64,000 bases of DNA from Selaginella tamariscina (taxonomy: Eukaryota; Streptophyta; Lycopodiopsida; Selaginellales; Selaginellaceae): positions 95,291-159,290 of the forward strand of contig PUQB01000054.1 of assembly GCA_003024785.1 (NCBI GenBank). Direction: 5' to 3'. Below the pieces are notes generated by a model. That model saw only the letters and a list, made by a program, of their open reading frames with translations. It ran no database searches and was not told the DNA's origin. Below are positions 22,718 to 37,400 of the stretch, one piece after another. A program made the position numbers and the translations under genes. The stretch's first letter is position 1; the number at the start of each line of letters is the position of its first letter.

Positions 22718-23602
22718 GGAGATCGAACGATCGCCACTTCGTCCCTAATCCAGATTGAACCCTTGTGCTCGCCCACAGCTGGAGCTCCTCACCTCCCCTA
22801 TCAAAACCGACCTATCTCGATAGAACAGAGTGAAATTTGAATTCAAAACTGAGCGGGACCGTCCACCCGTCAAACGTGTACAGTCAGCACGTCGTGCAAG
22901 GACCGTTAAGCACAGTCAGCATGAAATCTTAAGTTTTAAATTTTAAAGTTTAAATCACGAACATTTAACCTCCGACGTACAAATATTTAGAATATCATGC
23001 ACCACAAAATCATAAGCCCATTATCATAGAAAGCAACACATCAACGTAATTAAATATGTTTTAATCTTAGTTATTCGTGGATAAAGAATTTGTCGTGCTG
23101 ATACTGTTGGTCCGGACGGTTCAGATGAGATAATCTGCTGGACCTTTATCCAGCTGATTACGACTGTTGACGATGTCTCTCTGCCACGTGGCGAGAATCC
23201 AAGGGTAAACCAGCAATGATTACATTTCATGGAAGGAGACCATCTTGGCCGTCCGATCATTTTTCTGGCTCTTGCCGGTGATATATGGACATAGCACATT
23301 CTGTTCAGTGTTTCACTTGTGTGCATTCTTGATGATGTTAGCGAATTAGGTCTAGTCTGTCTGTAGATTGTGCGGCCTGATGCGGTGTGAGATATGAGTC
23401 CTCCAGGCGCGAGCTGCCCAAGTTCATGGCGATGGATTGCGAGAAGCTAGGTTATTGATCCGGAGCTTTCACCGATTCAGCGGTTGTCGCCTCCAAGGCG
23501 CCAGGTATGTGGCTGTGTTCTTGCTCTGTCTACATCTAAATGTGGATTGTATGTAGAAATTTGTCAAAAGCAGATGATTTCTTCATGGTTTTGGCAGAGC
23601 AT
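22718..23602. promoter_or_regulatory. Divergent promoter region of the HTH gene and the PIF gene
   Basis: 885 bp separate the two start codons. A perfect palindromic G-box GCCACGTGGC lies at 23183-23192, the preferred site of PIF bHLH factors. A probable 5' UTR intron of the PIF gene runs from the GTATGT donor at about 23504 to the CAG ending at about 23597. A 100-residue minus-strand frame at 23024-23326 shows no family resemblance. Confidence 0.6.
23183..23192. promoter_or_regulatory. Palindromic G-box
   Basis: GCCACGTGGC is a perfect 10-bp palindrome around CACGTG, 411 bp upstream of the PIF start codon and 466 bp upstream of the HTH start. PIFs bind G-boxes as dimers, so self-regulation is possible (inference). 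Confidence 0.6.
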
Positions 23603-26600
23603 ATGAATCACTGTGTTCCGGACTGTGATGAATTTGGAACAGACAAGGGAGGCGAGAGTGAATCCGTACTAAAGTGTAGCAGGAGACAGGATTCTACAAA
23701 ACTGTGAGTCCGATGTCTTCCCTTCTTGCTCTTCTGTGTGGGTTTTTCCATTGAAACCTCATGTGTTCCCTGGCAGCTCAGAAAATGATTTCTCCGAGCT
23801 AGTATGGACCACAGATGGAGATCTAGTTATGCAGGTCGGAGGTAGGAGCTTGCAGTGGTTCGCTAGGCAGAATGAAGACAGACTGGCTCCTTCAAAGCCG
23901 CCATCGGATCGGAGCAAAGAAGGAACCTTAGATGCTGTAGTGAGCAGTGTGGTTGGGACTGAGCAGAGCATCTCTCAGAGCTATGCTGATGAAGATGACT
24001 TGATATCCTGGCTGCAATATCCAGAGGACACACTTGAGAAGGGCAACAATTGCTCAGATATATTTACTCCTGCGTCGACACAGCTTCAATTTTTCAAGGA
24101 ACCAGTTATACAGGCTGCTGTATGTGAGATCCCACAAAAGGACTCAGACAGGGAAGCAACCATGCCAAGGACGGAAGGCCTAAGTGTCCTTCCACCACCC
24201 GACATCCGAGTCCGTCATTTCGCTAAGTGTTGGGTAAGTAAAAGACCATAAGTCTTTAGTTCTTTCTGTGTATAAGGATGATGCATTGTTCTGAGAGCAT
24301 ATGGTACATTAAATTCATAGTATTATACAGTATACTCATTAAAATCTGGAATTTTGTTCTGTCACACAGTATGGTAGTAAATTTTCGGTCACATTCTCAC
24401 CCGTGCCTGCATATTTTGGTGAACATCATAAAGACTGTACATCATTTCTACATTTGTGTGTATAAAATTAAGGACAATGTGCAGTGCAATACCACAATGG
24501 AGTCCATCCAAGAAAACAGACGGTGGCTTGGCATCGATGTTACCACCAAAGCCGCAAAAGAGCAACGTGGTTCAATCGAGCAATGCCCTTAATTTCTCAC
24601 ACTTTTCACGTCCAGCTGCTATAGCAAAGGCCAGCTTACACACGCTGGGCAAGTGTAGTACCAGCATAACCAGCCACTTCCAAGACCAGTATAAGAAGAG
24701 TGACGTTGTTACTGTCACCAGTAATGTTGAAGGCTCCGTTGAATCTGCCACAACTCAAAGCAGCATTGATGTTAAGGAGGTTAGTACATTTCCACTGAAC
24801 TCTGTGCGTGTGTGTGTGTGTTTTCAGCATTAACTTATACACAATTAAATCGATATAAAAATATAGGATTTACTAGGGTTGTGTTAAAATTATATGCATT
24901 TGTGATGCCCATTCATATCTATATGTATAAGTGCGTCTTTATGTTAATTAATGTGTATTTATATGAATGTATATCCTGTGTAACCATAGAAATATTGGCT
25001 TTATACAACGTACAAAACATATACAGTATAATACTTTATAATATGTGTATTTTAAGCATTTGTTTGTCTTAGACTATAAGGCATCAGAGTTCGGATAAGA
25101 GCTTAAGCCATTCATCATTAAAGAGCTGCACATCGAGAGACGTGAAGGATAATAATCCGAGTACGAGTGCAGCTGCAGAAGCCAATGAACAAACTTTAAC
25201 CTCTTCGTCAGGTGGGTCTGGAACAGTGCAGATAGGAAATGTAGCAGTGTTGTAGCTGGCAAACGCAAGTCTAAGGATGTCGAAGATTCTACAGAGTGCC
25301 AAAGCGAGGTCAGTTATTTTTCCTTTTTATATATATGCATGTACATGTGTGTGTGTGTACACACAAACACACATGTACATATGCGAATACTAACTCTAAG
25401 CATATCTTCATGTTTGGCTTATATACATCCATATATATTAGTTTATGTACTTAAGTTAGCTGCCAGTATTGGGGTTTGACTTTTGAGCATGATAACTGAC
25501 AGCCTGCATTTTCTATCTTTGAGATTGTGTGTGTGTGAAGTGTACACGCATAATATTTGTCTGTATATATCTTGTCTTGCACACACACACACACGTGTAG
25601 ACGGAAAGCCAAAGGAGAATAACTAGCAACCTTAGCAATTCTCAATCTTTCACATCTCAAGTATGACATGTTGGTTGAATCTAACATTTGCTTTACCTGC
25701 TTCTTAGTTTTGCCAACATTTAGACTTTTGTTTGGATTGTACTGGTAAATAGTGGAATGGTTTGCCGCATAAGACTAAATTTGATAACTACATTCATAAT
25801 AAATATCATTTATAAATATATATGTTTTGAAGTTTTGATTTAGAATGTTTTTGTAGGATGTTGAAGGAGAGTCTGTTGATGTTAAGAAAAACGCCACCTG
25901 CACGCTCCAAAAGAAGCCGGGCAGCAGAAGTTCATAACCTCTCTGAACGTGTAAGCTGAGTTAAGCATGCAATACATACAAACATACGTAATATGTATAC
26001 ACACTGTGTACCTCACTTGTGTGCTTGGTACAATATCAAATGAGTGAAGAGTTTAACTATATTAATATATATATATACTGTGTGTACTGATTAAAGTCTT
26101 TCTTTTGCAGAGAAGACGTGATAGGATTAACGAGAAAATGAAGGCTTTACAGGAATTGATACCTAATTCAAAAAAGTACATATTTTCCTTATACTTTATT
26201 ACTTGATTTATGTGTTGTTTCTTGTATAGACGGACAAGGCATCCATGCTTGATGAAGCCATTGAGTATCTTAAGATGCTCCAACTCCAACTTCAGGTGCT
26301 TTATACAAATGTCTCTGTATGTTACTAATAACTTTACATCGTGTGATTCTGTTATTCTCTTTGTACTTATTCTCTTTCCCATTACTGATATTATATAATA
26401 ATGTTGTATAAATGTGTAACTTTGTCATTTTCATTTGCAGATGATGTCTATGAGAAGCGGGTTGAGTTTACCACCAATGATAATACCGGCAGGCATGCAG
26501 ATGCCACAGATATCAACGTTGCCACATGTCGGGATGGGAATGGGTGTGGGGATGGGACTCGGAATGGGGATCGGCATGGGTATGGGAATGGGACTGATGG

Positions 26601-26959
26601 ATGCTGCCTCTGTCAGACCCGTGATGCCATTACCGCTTGCAGCTGGCTCTGGCCAACCATCAAATGCCCCAATGGTATGCATGTGTACGTGTACATGTTC
26701 AACATATACGCATATGTGTGTGTACTAACTTCCTGCTTATCTGTATTATTTTTGCTTTATTTATATGTAGCCTGTTAACATGGAGGTGTATCACGCATAC
26801 ATGTTGCAGCAGCAATTCCAACACCAGCAGATGCAACTAAGGCATCAACATATTCAACAGCAACAGCATCAACATATTCAACAGCAACAGCAACAGCAAC
26901 AAACCCAACCACAAACACAAACACAACAACATCAGCAACAACAAAAGAATATCCAATGA
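23603..26959 (+). CDS. Phytochrome-interacting bHLH transcription factor (PIF family)
   Basis: Start MNHCVPDCDEFGTD at 23603 is typical of PIF1/PIF3-type proteins. Probable exons: 23603-23703, 23777-24233, about 24477-24779, 25073-about 25311, about 25601-25659, 25858-25949, 26111-about 26176, 26230-26295, 26441-26674 and 26771-26959. The APB-like motif is ENDFSELVWTTDGDLVMQ. LNFSHFSRPAAIAKA is a conserved PIF block. The bHLH basic region and helix 1 are SRAAEVHNLSER then RRRDRINEKMKALQELIPNS; helix 2 is DKASMLDEAIEYLKMLQLQL. The tail has a Met-Gly repeat (26530-26600) and a Gln-rich end. PIFs bind G-boxes in the nucleus and repress light responses until phytochrome triggers their destruction. 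At least two one-base frame breaks are apparent (near 25230 and 25905), and the exon 2/3 join is uncertain. Confidence 0.92.
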
Positions 26960-28908
26960 CACATAAGGTGGATACTGATACATATACAGACATATATGTA
27001 TGTGTGTGTGTGTATATACTCCCACACACTTAATGACAGGGATGTTTCTATATGGACAGTGTTGGGGAGCTAACATTTTTAAGTGAGGTGAAAAGCAGGT
27101 TAAATACTGCTTGCTATGCACGAGGATTAGGCTCGATTTATTGCTCCTTTCTTTGGTCAGGTACGTGAAGCGTAGGCCCGTGTAAAAAGGTTTCTAGTTT
27201 TATGTGAGTCTGTACACAATCCGAGGCTATCCGATGCGCTGTGCTCTTAGTCTAGGCGTGTTGAGAATGCTTACTGGTTATGGGAATGCTTAGTAAGTTC
27301 CCACCTATCAACATATGTTGGTTTGATGCAAACCAGCCCGTACTTAACTTTCACGTGTGTGTGTTCTTAAATAGTTTCTTCTAACTAAACCCTTTCTGTG
27401 AGTACCTAGCCGTTTAATTTTCTAGTATACATTAGTTTAGTAAGAGAAGTGACTGTGTATTGGATGACTTGCGGCTGAAGACGTTTTGTTTAATTATTTA
27501 TTATGACTTCCGAAACACAACTATATATCGTGTGCAGCGGAATTTAATAAAGACTCACAGAATTGTTAATTGAACTGCCTGGTATTGTAATGTATTAAAT
27601 ATGTAATTTATGAAAATACAATACTGACTTGAAAGAACTCACTTATGATTTCCAGAGCAAGAAGATGTTACGAATAATGGGCTGTGTTACTCGAGGGGTC
27701 TTCTTTAATACTCGATATGCTACCACAAAAGTGAGGATATAGAATATTAAGATGTTCCACGTGTGTCTGTGTATATTCTCCAGCATGGCATGTGTTTGCG
27801 TATTTAAGTTTTTAACTCTTGTATAACATATAATATACGACAGTATATATAAACATATCGATCGTGTATGTATATATATATAGAGACACACACATGTGTG
27901 TGCCCGTTAAGAAATATTACTAAAATATAAGCATTCTCTAAAACATGAAATTAAACTTTTATAATTATAATAACTGCCCTATAATAAAACATTAGAATTC
28001 TTAAAAAGAATTTGTATAATTTATAATACTTAAGAGCATTATTTAAAATATGAAATTCTCTTATAATTAGTTAAATTTCTCCAAAACGTAAAATTCTCTT
28101 GTTTTTTTACAAATGCAAAGAAAATATTAGTTCTATGTTGGTACGAAAATAATTAATAATCCTTAAATATAATTATAATATTATAATATAATCAAAAACA
28201 CAAATATCCAATTCAAATCTCTCATACTCCACACATGAATGTATGTGCATGTCTGTGTTGTGACACGTATTGTGCACGCGCACGTGCTATACACATACGA
28301 TATGTCTGTTGATAATTGTCAAGGCTAATAGTATATATATGGAATATAGTTTGGGAATTAAATAAAAATAATCTATATCTGTAATGGATATTATATCATT
28401 GTAGAAATTATATAATAACGTATAAAGTATTTTATTCAGATATTTTATAAATACAATAATGAACATTATAAACATATTTTATTACGATGTTATAGAATAC
28501 TTCTTGTATGTATTACAATAACACATTTGATACCATACAAAGATATGTAATATCTAAGTGACTACTTGTTAGCATCTGGAATATCATACGTGTCGATTCA
28601 AAATATTAACTGAAATCAAAATATTATATTTTAAGAATACCTATTTATAAAAATTAGAGATATTTTATAAGTTTATATATTTAAAGATAAGGATGAATTT
28701 TAAGGATATGTTTTATACTTTTGTCTAACGTATCAATTTAAATGTTTTTTTTTTTTATTAATATCCTATAGGATATATTAATAAAATGGTTTGAAATTTT
28801 AGTTTAATTTTAAATTTTTATTAATTTAGAAAAATTAAAATATACGAGTTTAAGATAAGGGTTTTAAGGGTATATTTTAACTAATTATATATATATATAT
28901 ATATATAT

Positions 28909-28940
<32 letters not shown>

Positions 28941-29931
28941 GACTATACTAACTAAGATTATTGATAGTTAATCGATTTGCAAACTAATTATAACAAAATT
29001 CAGGTAACTATAAAATTTAATTACGATGCGCATGATATATTATTACGTGTTTAACGTTTACATATTGATTTTCTAGCTTCTAAAGTAGTATGTAGAGTAA
29101 AAACGCATTAATTTATAATTATATATATTTTTCTTTAAGTTTGAGAAGACAATGTATGTGTACATATAGATATAGATATATATAGTAGGTGTGTATAAAT
29201 TATAACATAATGTTTAAGATTTTGATTGCTAACTTTCTAAAATATTATTAATATTTAACTACATACAATGTAGTTGTACGTAACAATTGTTAACTACTCT
29301 TATGTTACCTTTACATGTATACCATTGAGTTTATTAATATATTCTACTATATGTATACCATATGTTTCTATAGATTACACATACTCGTGTGTGTGTAAGT
29401 GCATATAAAATAACTATGTACTATAACGAGAATAATTAAAAATCTTTCTTTTAAACATACTACCAAGCATCTCCACCAATTAAGACAAACAACATATAAT
29501 AAAAACATAAACACTTGGGATAACCTTATATTTGAAATATATAAAGAAAATATCTTCTAAAAACCAGTATTTAAATACATTACACATTAGAAAACTTATC
29601 AATGTAAGATGAGCGTCTATGTGTGCACGTGCATGTGTGTGTGTATGAAACTACCACGCTCACATGTAACAAGTATTGAGATAAAATTAGATAAAACTGA
29701 TTTTTAATAATATAATATTAAATTAAACAGAAAGCTGTACAAAATATGTATCAATCCGCATCATATTAACACTACGAAATTACGCCATTAAAGATTTTTT
29801 ACAGTCCACCTGAAAACAATATCACACAGTTAACTTATCCATATATATATATATATATATATAGTCATTCAAGTCTTAACATGTTTACAATCTTACCAAA
29901 CTATTCCGAACATAGTATGCATCAAACTCCT
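26960..29931. other. AT-rich intergenic DNA between PIF and ATG2
   Basis: The first few hundred bases are likely the PIF 3' UTR. The rest is AT-rich with (TA)n tracts (for example about 28888-28940) and scattered TG/CA runs. No protein, RNA gene or transposon signature is seen. Confidence 0.6.
28888..28941. repeat. (AT)n microsatellite
   Basis: About 50 bp of almost pure AT dinucleotides, interrupted by two ATT irregularities. Confidence 0.9.
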
Positions 29932-30629
29932 TTATCTTCCATCACCAAGGTGTTTCTCATCGTGCACTCTCTTCCGTTCCGGATCTAGCCTGGAATAAAA
30001 GAGTAATATGGTTAACTCATTAATGCATACGTGTGTGTTGCGTGCACAGGTATATTATTATATGTAATATATATATGTATACTCTAGCACATTATTTACC
30101 CATTCCGGACGCCAAGGAGCGCATGACGAACAGCATCTGCAGCAGCACAAGCAGGGGCAAGTATAGCAGTTGGAGAAGCCTTTAAGGCGCTCGCAACTGC
30201 AACCCCTGCCCCTCCTCCCCTTTGATAAACTTTGACAGGGTTTCCCAGTAAAGATATAGCCGTCCTCTCCAGCCCTTGTGCCATGCTCTCATAAGCCTGT
30301 TCACAAAACATCTTTATACACCACACACATTACAGTAATAACTTGTGTAAGCAATATATGTGTCTGTATTCTGATATACACATATAAATACGCTAAACAA
30401 AACACAAATGAAACTCATGCCTTTACACGCACATGCGTATATGCCTGCTGTGTTTAGATAAAGAGCCTTCATTATTCTATTATAATCTTACACACACGCT
30501 CGCCCGGACGGACGCACTCACTCACACAGATATATATCTCACAAACAATATGTAAGTGAAATAGTGCGTTCATAATAAATCTGTATGATGTATGTATATA
30601 CATCTAAATAAAGATATAAACATGTATTT

Positions 30630-30688
<59 letters not shown>

Positions 30689-33600
30689 GTAACCTGTTGG
30701 AGACCTTCACGAGTATCACTGGGTTGGGTTCTGCGTTTTAAATCCTTGTCAGACTGTAAACCGCCGCTAAGAGCCATTTCTGTATGCACTAAAATGTGAT
30801 GAGCGCCTGCAGCTATATTTGCTCCTAATCCAAGTGCTTCCAGTGATATACTTTGTAAGAAAGCCACAGCTCCTGTGCACACACCATGTTAGATCATATA
30901 CACATACAGTAATAAAGACACATTACATGCACACACACAACGTACCTTTTCTCATGCCTCGGAAGAACCTCTTATCCTTCTTATACTGCTCAGCTGGGAA
31001 GACAACCAGTTTAGCAGCTCCAGAACCAACAGCACATAAGGGTCGTATTGGCCCAAAAGCTCTCAAAAGCTTGTGTATTTGATGCCTAGAAATGTCCTGC
31101 CAGCCACTCCCCAAGTAACACGCCCATTAGGCTAACTCCATCCATACACTCCTGCCGTTCGTACAGACTTGAGCTGAAGTTCTACTCCCTGATTAAGTTA
31201 AACTTGTTAGCTTTTGTCTAAATCCACACTCAAGCAATATATACACATATATAGCCATGCATTGCGCATCTATGTATACATGTTAAGATCATGTTAATAG
31301 TTATAAAACAAACCTTCCATGGCACCAAGTTTATTAATTGTAAACAGTTTCCACTCCGTAAAGCGCCAAAATCCACATGCCGAGGTATGTAGTCTACACG
31401 AATTATCAGAGGTCGCATCTCGCAGACCTGCATACAGTGATAAAAACTTAAAAAACCTTAGAAATGCTGTTTAAAATAACTATCTTTATGCTCGTGCTTC
31501 GTGAAATATTGTATGTACAAACATTAAATAGAATGTTTCGTACATTAGTTAATTAACATCCAGTGCATACAACATGTTAATGTACACCTATAAATCCATT
31601 ATAGATATATATGAATCATATACAGCCACGGCATACATACACCTTTATATATTCACAAATTTATAAATATTCTTAGCATATTGTGTCGCGCACACATACT
31701 ATTTACCTGGAAAAAAGGTAGAATTGTATCGTCGCTGAAATTTGATGCAACCGTTGAGAAGTCATCAGTTTCATTAGTTGGAGAAGACTGAAAAAATTTG
31801 TCAAAAAATTCTAAATGTGCCTGATCGAGGTGTAAACATAGAGGCAAAAGTGACAAAGATAACCTGTATATAACACTAGTGTGAGAGACAGACACACAGA
31901 CAGACACACACACACACACACACACACACCTGTATTCCTCTAGAGGAGCTAAAGGATTCGGTCGGACAGCATCAAGATGTATTTTGACGGCCTTTGAAGA
32001 AGACTCTCGTGGATGAGACCTCTTATGATAGTACCCTAAAATCTGCATAACCCATTTGATATCAATAATGTAGTAATTAAATGATTAAAACAGTTATGAT
32101 CAAATTCTTAATTGATTAAGTGTTACGGCATTATCTAGTATATAGTAACAGGATATGTCAAAATCTATCCCAGTTCATTGTACCATAATGCAGAATTATA
32201 CGTTAAACATAAAAAAGATACCATGTAAACTAAGTTATGCTTAAGTGATATATAACCACTACATAGTGAGATGCAATTAACTAAGCATACACATGCACAT
32301 ATCACACACACACACACACACACCAACCACACACAGAAACACACGTACCAGTTTCCAAGGAGCGTGAGCACTGTAGTCATAAACATGAATATCGTGAATC
32401 TCCACCACTAAACTGGAAGCATACAATCCAACCGGCGAGAAGGCATCGTACTGCAGATCAAGACCGAGTACGGAAACCTCTACACACTCCTCGTTGACCC
32501 TTGCGTTGAACCAATCAGACCCTCCGTACAACCTCCATTTAACCTTCCACCCGGTCAACATCACTCTTCCGACCGCTTCGGGATATGCCAAATTCGATGC
32601 CTTTTTAATTTTCTTCTTTCGTGATATCTCTGATGGAACGTGTGTGTCGTATACATCCACGGGAGAATCTATATACCAACCACCTGGCACATAAATATAT
32701 TAAAAGCCGCACGCGCGCCCGTGTGTGAGAGAGAGAGGTTACTGTATTATTAGAATCAATATAGAAAAATATATAGCAAAAGGTATCTATGGTATGGTAT
32801 TATATAATATAGACCATAGATACATGGGTAATAGACACATGAATATATGGTACCTTTTGCTTCTGGTTCATTTGCTGAAGACTGTATTGGAGAACTACCA
32901 GACACGCTTGAAGAACTCCCACAAATGCTTTCTTGGCTGGACCATGACGAGCTTTGTGAGACATGCTCTGTGACATAGTAATCTTCAATGAACCTTGGAG
33001 CATCAACTTGGCGGTGAACTTGAAGGCTGAATTGTAAAACTTTTAGTACACGACATGCACGCGCGCACACACACCTACCTTTCACGGATTGTGGTCAAGG
33101 AAGAAGACGAACTCGCTACATTGTTAACTTTCTTCACCTTGACCACTTTTGTAGAAGCGAATGCGTTCTCCACTAAACCGTCAAATAAACCATCATCCCC
33201 ATCTGTAAATCGGTCTCTTAGTGCCTCTTACATGCGGGACTCCCCGCTCTCTCTCTCTCTCTCTCTGTATGTATGTATGTATGTTGAACACACACAATAC
33301 CTTTATCGGTGTCTCCGTCTTCAGAGCTTCGGACATCACTCTCGGAGGATTGAAAGCTCTCAGCAAGCTTACCTTTCATGATTCCCATCTGAAACTCGGC
33401 TGCTGTCAGAGACAGATCCGGAGCAAATAGCTGCTGTAAATCCGACACCAAGCGGCCAAATGCAGCAGTTGTATCTGAGCATGTGTGGAAATATAGCTGA
33501 TTGTCTAAGGACTCCACTTCCCAGATCGGACTCTCATTGTGGTTAATCTTCACTAAAGCACCAACAACAGGTGCTTTGGCTACCTGCACAGTATATATTT

Positions 33601-34410
33601 TAGTTACCTCTCTGTATATGAGAGAGAGAGTCTTCAGTTCAAACATGGCTATATTACCATATACTAGTAGCAGCATCATTATGGTATATTAGCAAGGCTT
33701 ATAGTTAGGCGTACAACATACGTACATACACACACGTATACAAACCTGTACATATCCTTGCTCGTTTAGGGATCCACAAGCACACTTTCTTAAAGATGTC
33801 TCAACAAGATGAAGACCAACATCTTTTAATGAAATATGATACTCCTCTGACCCATTGTCACTGCTAGACACTCGAAGAGCAGCAGCAGCCACAGCACATG
33901 CCACCTTACTCTGACCTTCCACACTAGGTTCGTAACACAATGCTACATCATCAATATCGAATACGAAGTACGATCTCACGGTATCCTTAGCTTCCTGCTT
34001 AATATATAATCAATTAGTTGCATAAATTTGTGTGTGTATGTGTATATATATATATAGGTTGTTGCATATTTATAGGTCACTGGTAAAATATATCGCTACT
34101 AATAAAGTACATATACTCATGCGCACGCACGCACGGACACACACACCTGTTCGATCTTCTCAAAAGGCTTCCCACAATCTTCAAGAAATTTCACAATGCC
34201 TGGCACCCAGTCAAATTGACCGCCTTCGGTTAATATTGTCCCACCTGTTTTGAAATGTTAAGACTAGCTAAATACACATTATATTACATTTACATAATAT
34301 ATAAATCATCTTCTTCTCACTAGGCTGTTAAAGAATTGTAAAACATAAGAAGTAGATGTACATAGATCACCACACATGACATTGTAAGCTGTAAACGTTA
34401 ATATATGCAT

Positions 34411-34444
<34 letters not shown>

Positions 34445-37400
34445 TATATGTGATATGATATAGCACCTTTCAGGCTTCCAGTTATAATGACGTCGGCTAC
34501 TTGTTGTTTGCCTGGCCACGAGACGATTGTCATAATTAATCCTGCTGTTCCACTCGATAATGCATTTCTTGCACCTCCATCACCCCGCCTAATATCGCAA
34601 GCTTTAAATGATAGAAGGTCCATACATTTTCTCGTATCTACAAAAACTCGGATAAGCGTGCTTGAGAGAGAGAGAGAATTAAGTATGTACCTGTAAGTTT
34701 ACCATCCTCATGTTTTATATGGAAGTATGTAGCCGATGATTCTCCCCCTAAAGCCACCGCAGAAATAATCAGCAGTTTGGAGACACGCACACACAGAGTG
34801 TTGTATCTAGGATTCTCAGAGCCAGATTCCTGGAATGAACAATATTTTTAGAATATATTCCTAGCATACATGTGTGTGTATATTAAGTGTATATGTTACG
34901 TAGAAAAACTTGCTTTCTCAGAGATATTGATGAAGGCTTCAAGTTGACGAGTAGAGAACGAGATGACTGTTTGCTTAGCCCCATCACTATTGTCTCCGCT
35001 TAATCTTGGCCCTCCAAAACCAGCCAGAAGCTCAAATATGGCGAAGTGATCACACCTGGTCACATCAATTAGCAGACGTGGGAGGGAAATCTGTATATTG
35101 AGTGCCGACGTCGCATTGAGCAAATCCAGCGTGGACCCCCTGTTCCAAGAAAGCAAGTTGTTATCCAGACTATAATTCTAATAATATAGTGTGTCTCTAC
35201 AAGTATACTCGTATGGTGTACCGTAGCATATTACTAAGATATACACAATGTACTATGACCCACTAATTTATACTTATACATGTATGTGTATATATGTATA
35301 TATATGTGTTGTATATATTTACCCGACTCCGGGCTTAATGCAGTTGCAGATGCAAACTCCAAGTTATTTCCTGCGGTGCTTGTGTTTCTGTTTTTCACCA
35401 CTGCAACTCCATCCCCATGCTCTCTTTGCTATCCATGAACCCGTCTTGTTGTTTTTTGTCCACTTCATATCCACTCGAATCTTTCCCTAGAGATAATAAA
35501 TAGAGATTAATCACTTATCTGGTATGTGATATATATATATTATATATATATTATATATATATATATATATACATATATGAGTGTAAAATCAGTGTCAGGA
35601 ATCAGTTTAAAAGCAACATCTGATCTCCCACCGAGTTAGAAATGTCATTATACCCATATATATACGTGTATGTATGTATATATATTCAAGAATGTCTATA
35701 TCTATTTAGAAATAGCCTACAGTATGTTCCCCACCATGTCATTAGGGAAAGTAAACCAAGAATGTTATATTTGCATGCCAAGAACACACTTCTACCAAAG
35801 AATGAAAACTTCTCTCTCTCTTTCTCTCACACAAACACAATGTGCTGTGCTGCAGTCCTAAATCAAGCAATAAATTCTAAACTAGTGTAGACGTGGTGGG
35901 GGGACGACGCGCAACATGCTGTATACACCCAACACAGACATAATACACATACATGCATATATGCATATGTGAATACTTGGGATATACTTACTTGAGTGTC
36001 ACTTCTTATCCTGACCACTGCTTCAGTAGAAGATCCATAGACAGAATACAGAACACCATCTGCGGCCGTACATGTGGCACTTTGTTTGCCACCATCTTGC
36101 TTTTGTTCATATACTATGTTATGATCTCCGCCACTTAAATCAAATGCTAGAATAATTCCTGAAGATTCCTGAATATTACTGAGGAATACTCTCAGAGAGC
36201 GGACCGATATGTCAAGTTTATAATCATTTTTTCGTTCTTCTGCTGGTGTTTCTCTATACCAATCGCCGCCCCTACATTTCATAAGGTGTATTTAGTACAC
36301 GTGTGTCTGTATATTTTAGTTGTAACTATATATGTATGCGTATATATCCCTGCATACATGTATGTATGTACCTGAAAGCTCCTAAGTGAGTAAGACTATT
36401 GGTTAACTTAATGACCATCTCAGAATCAACCCAAGCGACCAGAGGTTGCACATGAATAGAAACTCTAGAACGGCCCGAGCTTCTTAGTTTTAAAGCTACA
36501 GATGCCGCAGGAGTTCGTGATGAAGGCATTATTTTCAGAATATCAACACGTGTAGCTGAAGAAAAAAAAATCATGATAATAAAGAACTTGATGTATATTG
36601 TATAAACATGCTATACGTGTGCGTGTACAGACATCCCAGATATAATCAAGTATGCTTAATCATATGTCGATAGATGAGACACCCACGTACATAAAATTTC
36701 TAACACACATACGTCAACACGCACACACAGACACACACCGCAGATGAACTTGAGACTTACAAATACTTGAGATTTTGAAATCGACTGGATACCGAGGTAA
36801 GGCGGATATGCTGTGGAAAATTCGATGAAAGCACTCTTTTTGTAGAGGTGAAGGGCTTAACTGAGCTGCTTCAATGGAGTTTACTTGAAAATTGATGCTG
36901 GAATCTTCTTGAGAAATCACTGCACTGAATACCACCGTTTTACACGTCAGCTCCAATGCTTCGTTGGCATTTCCGTAAACGCACGTGACACATATGCTTT
37001 CTAGTCTTGTGGTAAAGGAGTACTCAATCTGTGTATCTGCATTTTATATTGTATAATAAGCAACTATAGAACAATATCATACTATAGTATACTTCAACAT
37101 TATATAACAGTCACACATTAAGGTCATTATATACTGTACTATAATAACTATAACAATACTCAATATAGAAGTACCATATGTGCATGGTACAGAAAAAAGA
37201 ATATACTAACCTTGAAATCCCTGTGCTGAACCTGACATGGACGTCGCACCAAATGCAGAGCGTGTCCAATTCCAGAAGTCGCTGCTGCTCGCACTTTGAT
37301 TTAATGCATCAAAACATTCGAAAAATTCATCCATGCTGTATAAAAAGCCACTTGAAGATCCATTGAAGAATATTCACATGTGTGTGTGCGCGCTATACAT

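Noticed and set aside
23024-23326. 100-residue minus-strand reading frame upstream of PIF
   Set aside because: It lies in the divergent promoter, shows no family motifs and overlaps the G-box. Likely chance.
26837-27121. Leu-rich minus-strand frame with apparent membrane segments
   Set aside because: Antisense of the PIF Gln-rich exon; CAG/CAA repeats read as Leu in reverse.
27643-28475. Short minus-strand frames in the PIF-ATG2 spacer
   Set aside because: AT-rich and low-complexity, no family resemblance, no splice context.
30604-30882. Cys-Val repeat protein tail
   Set aside because: The repeat part is read-through of the (CA)28 intronic microsatellite. The rest is an ATG2 exon.
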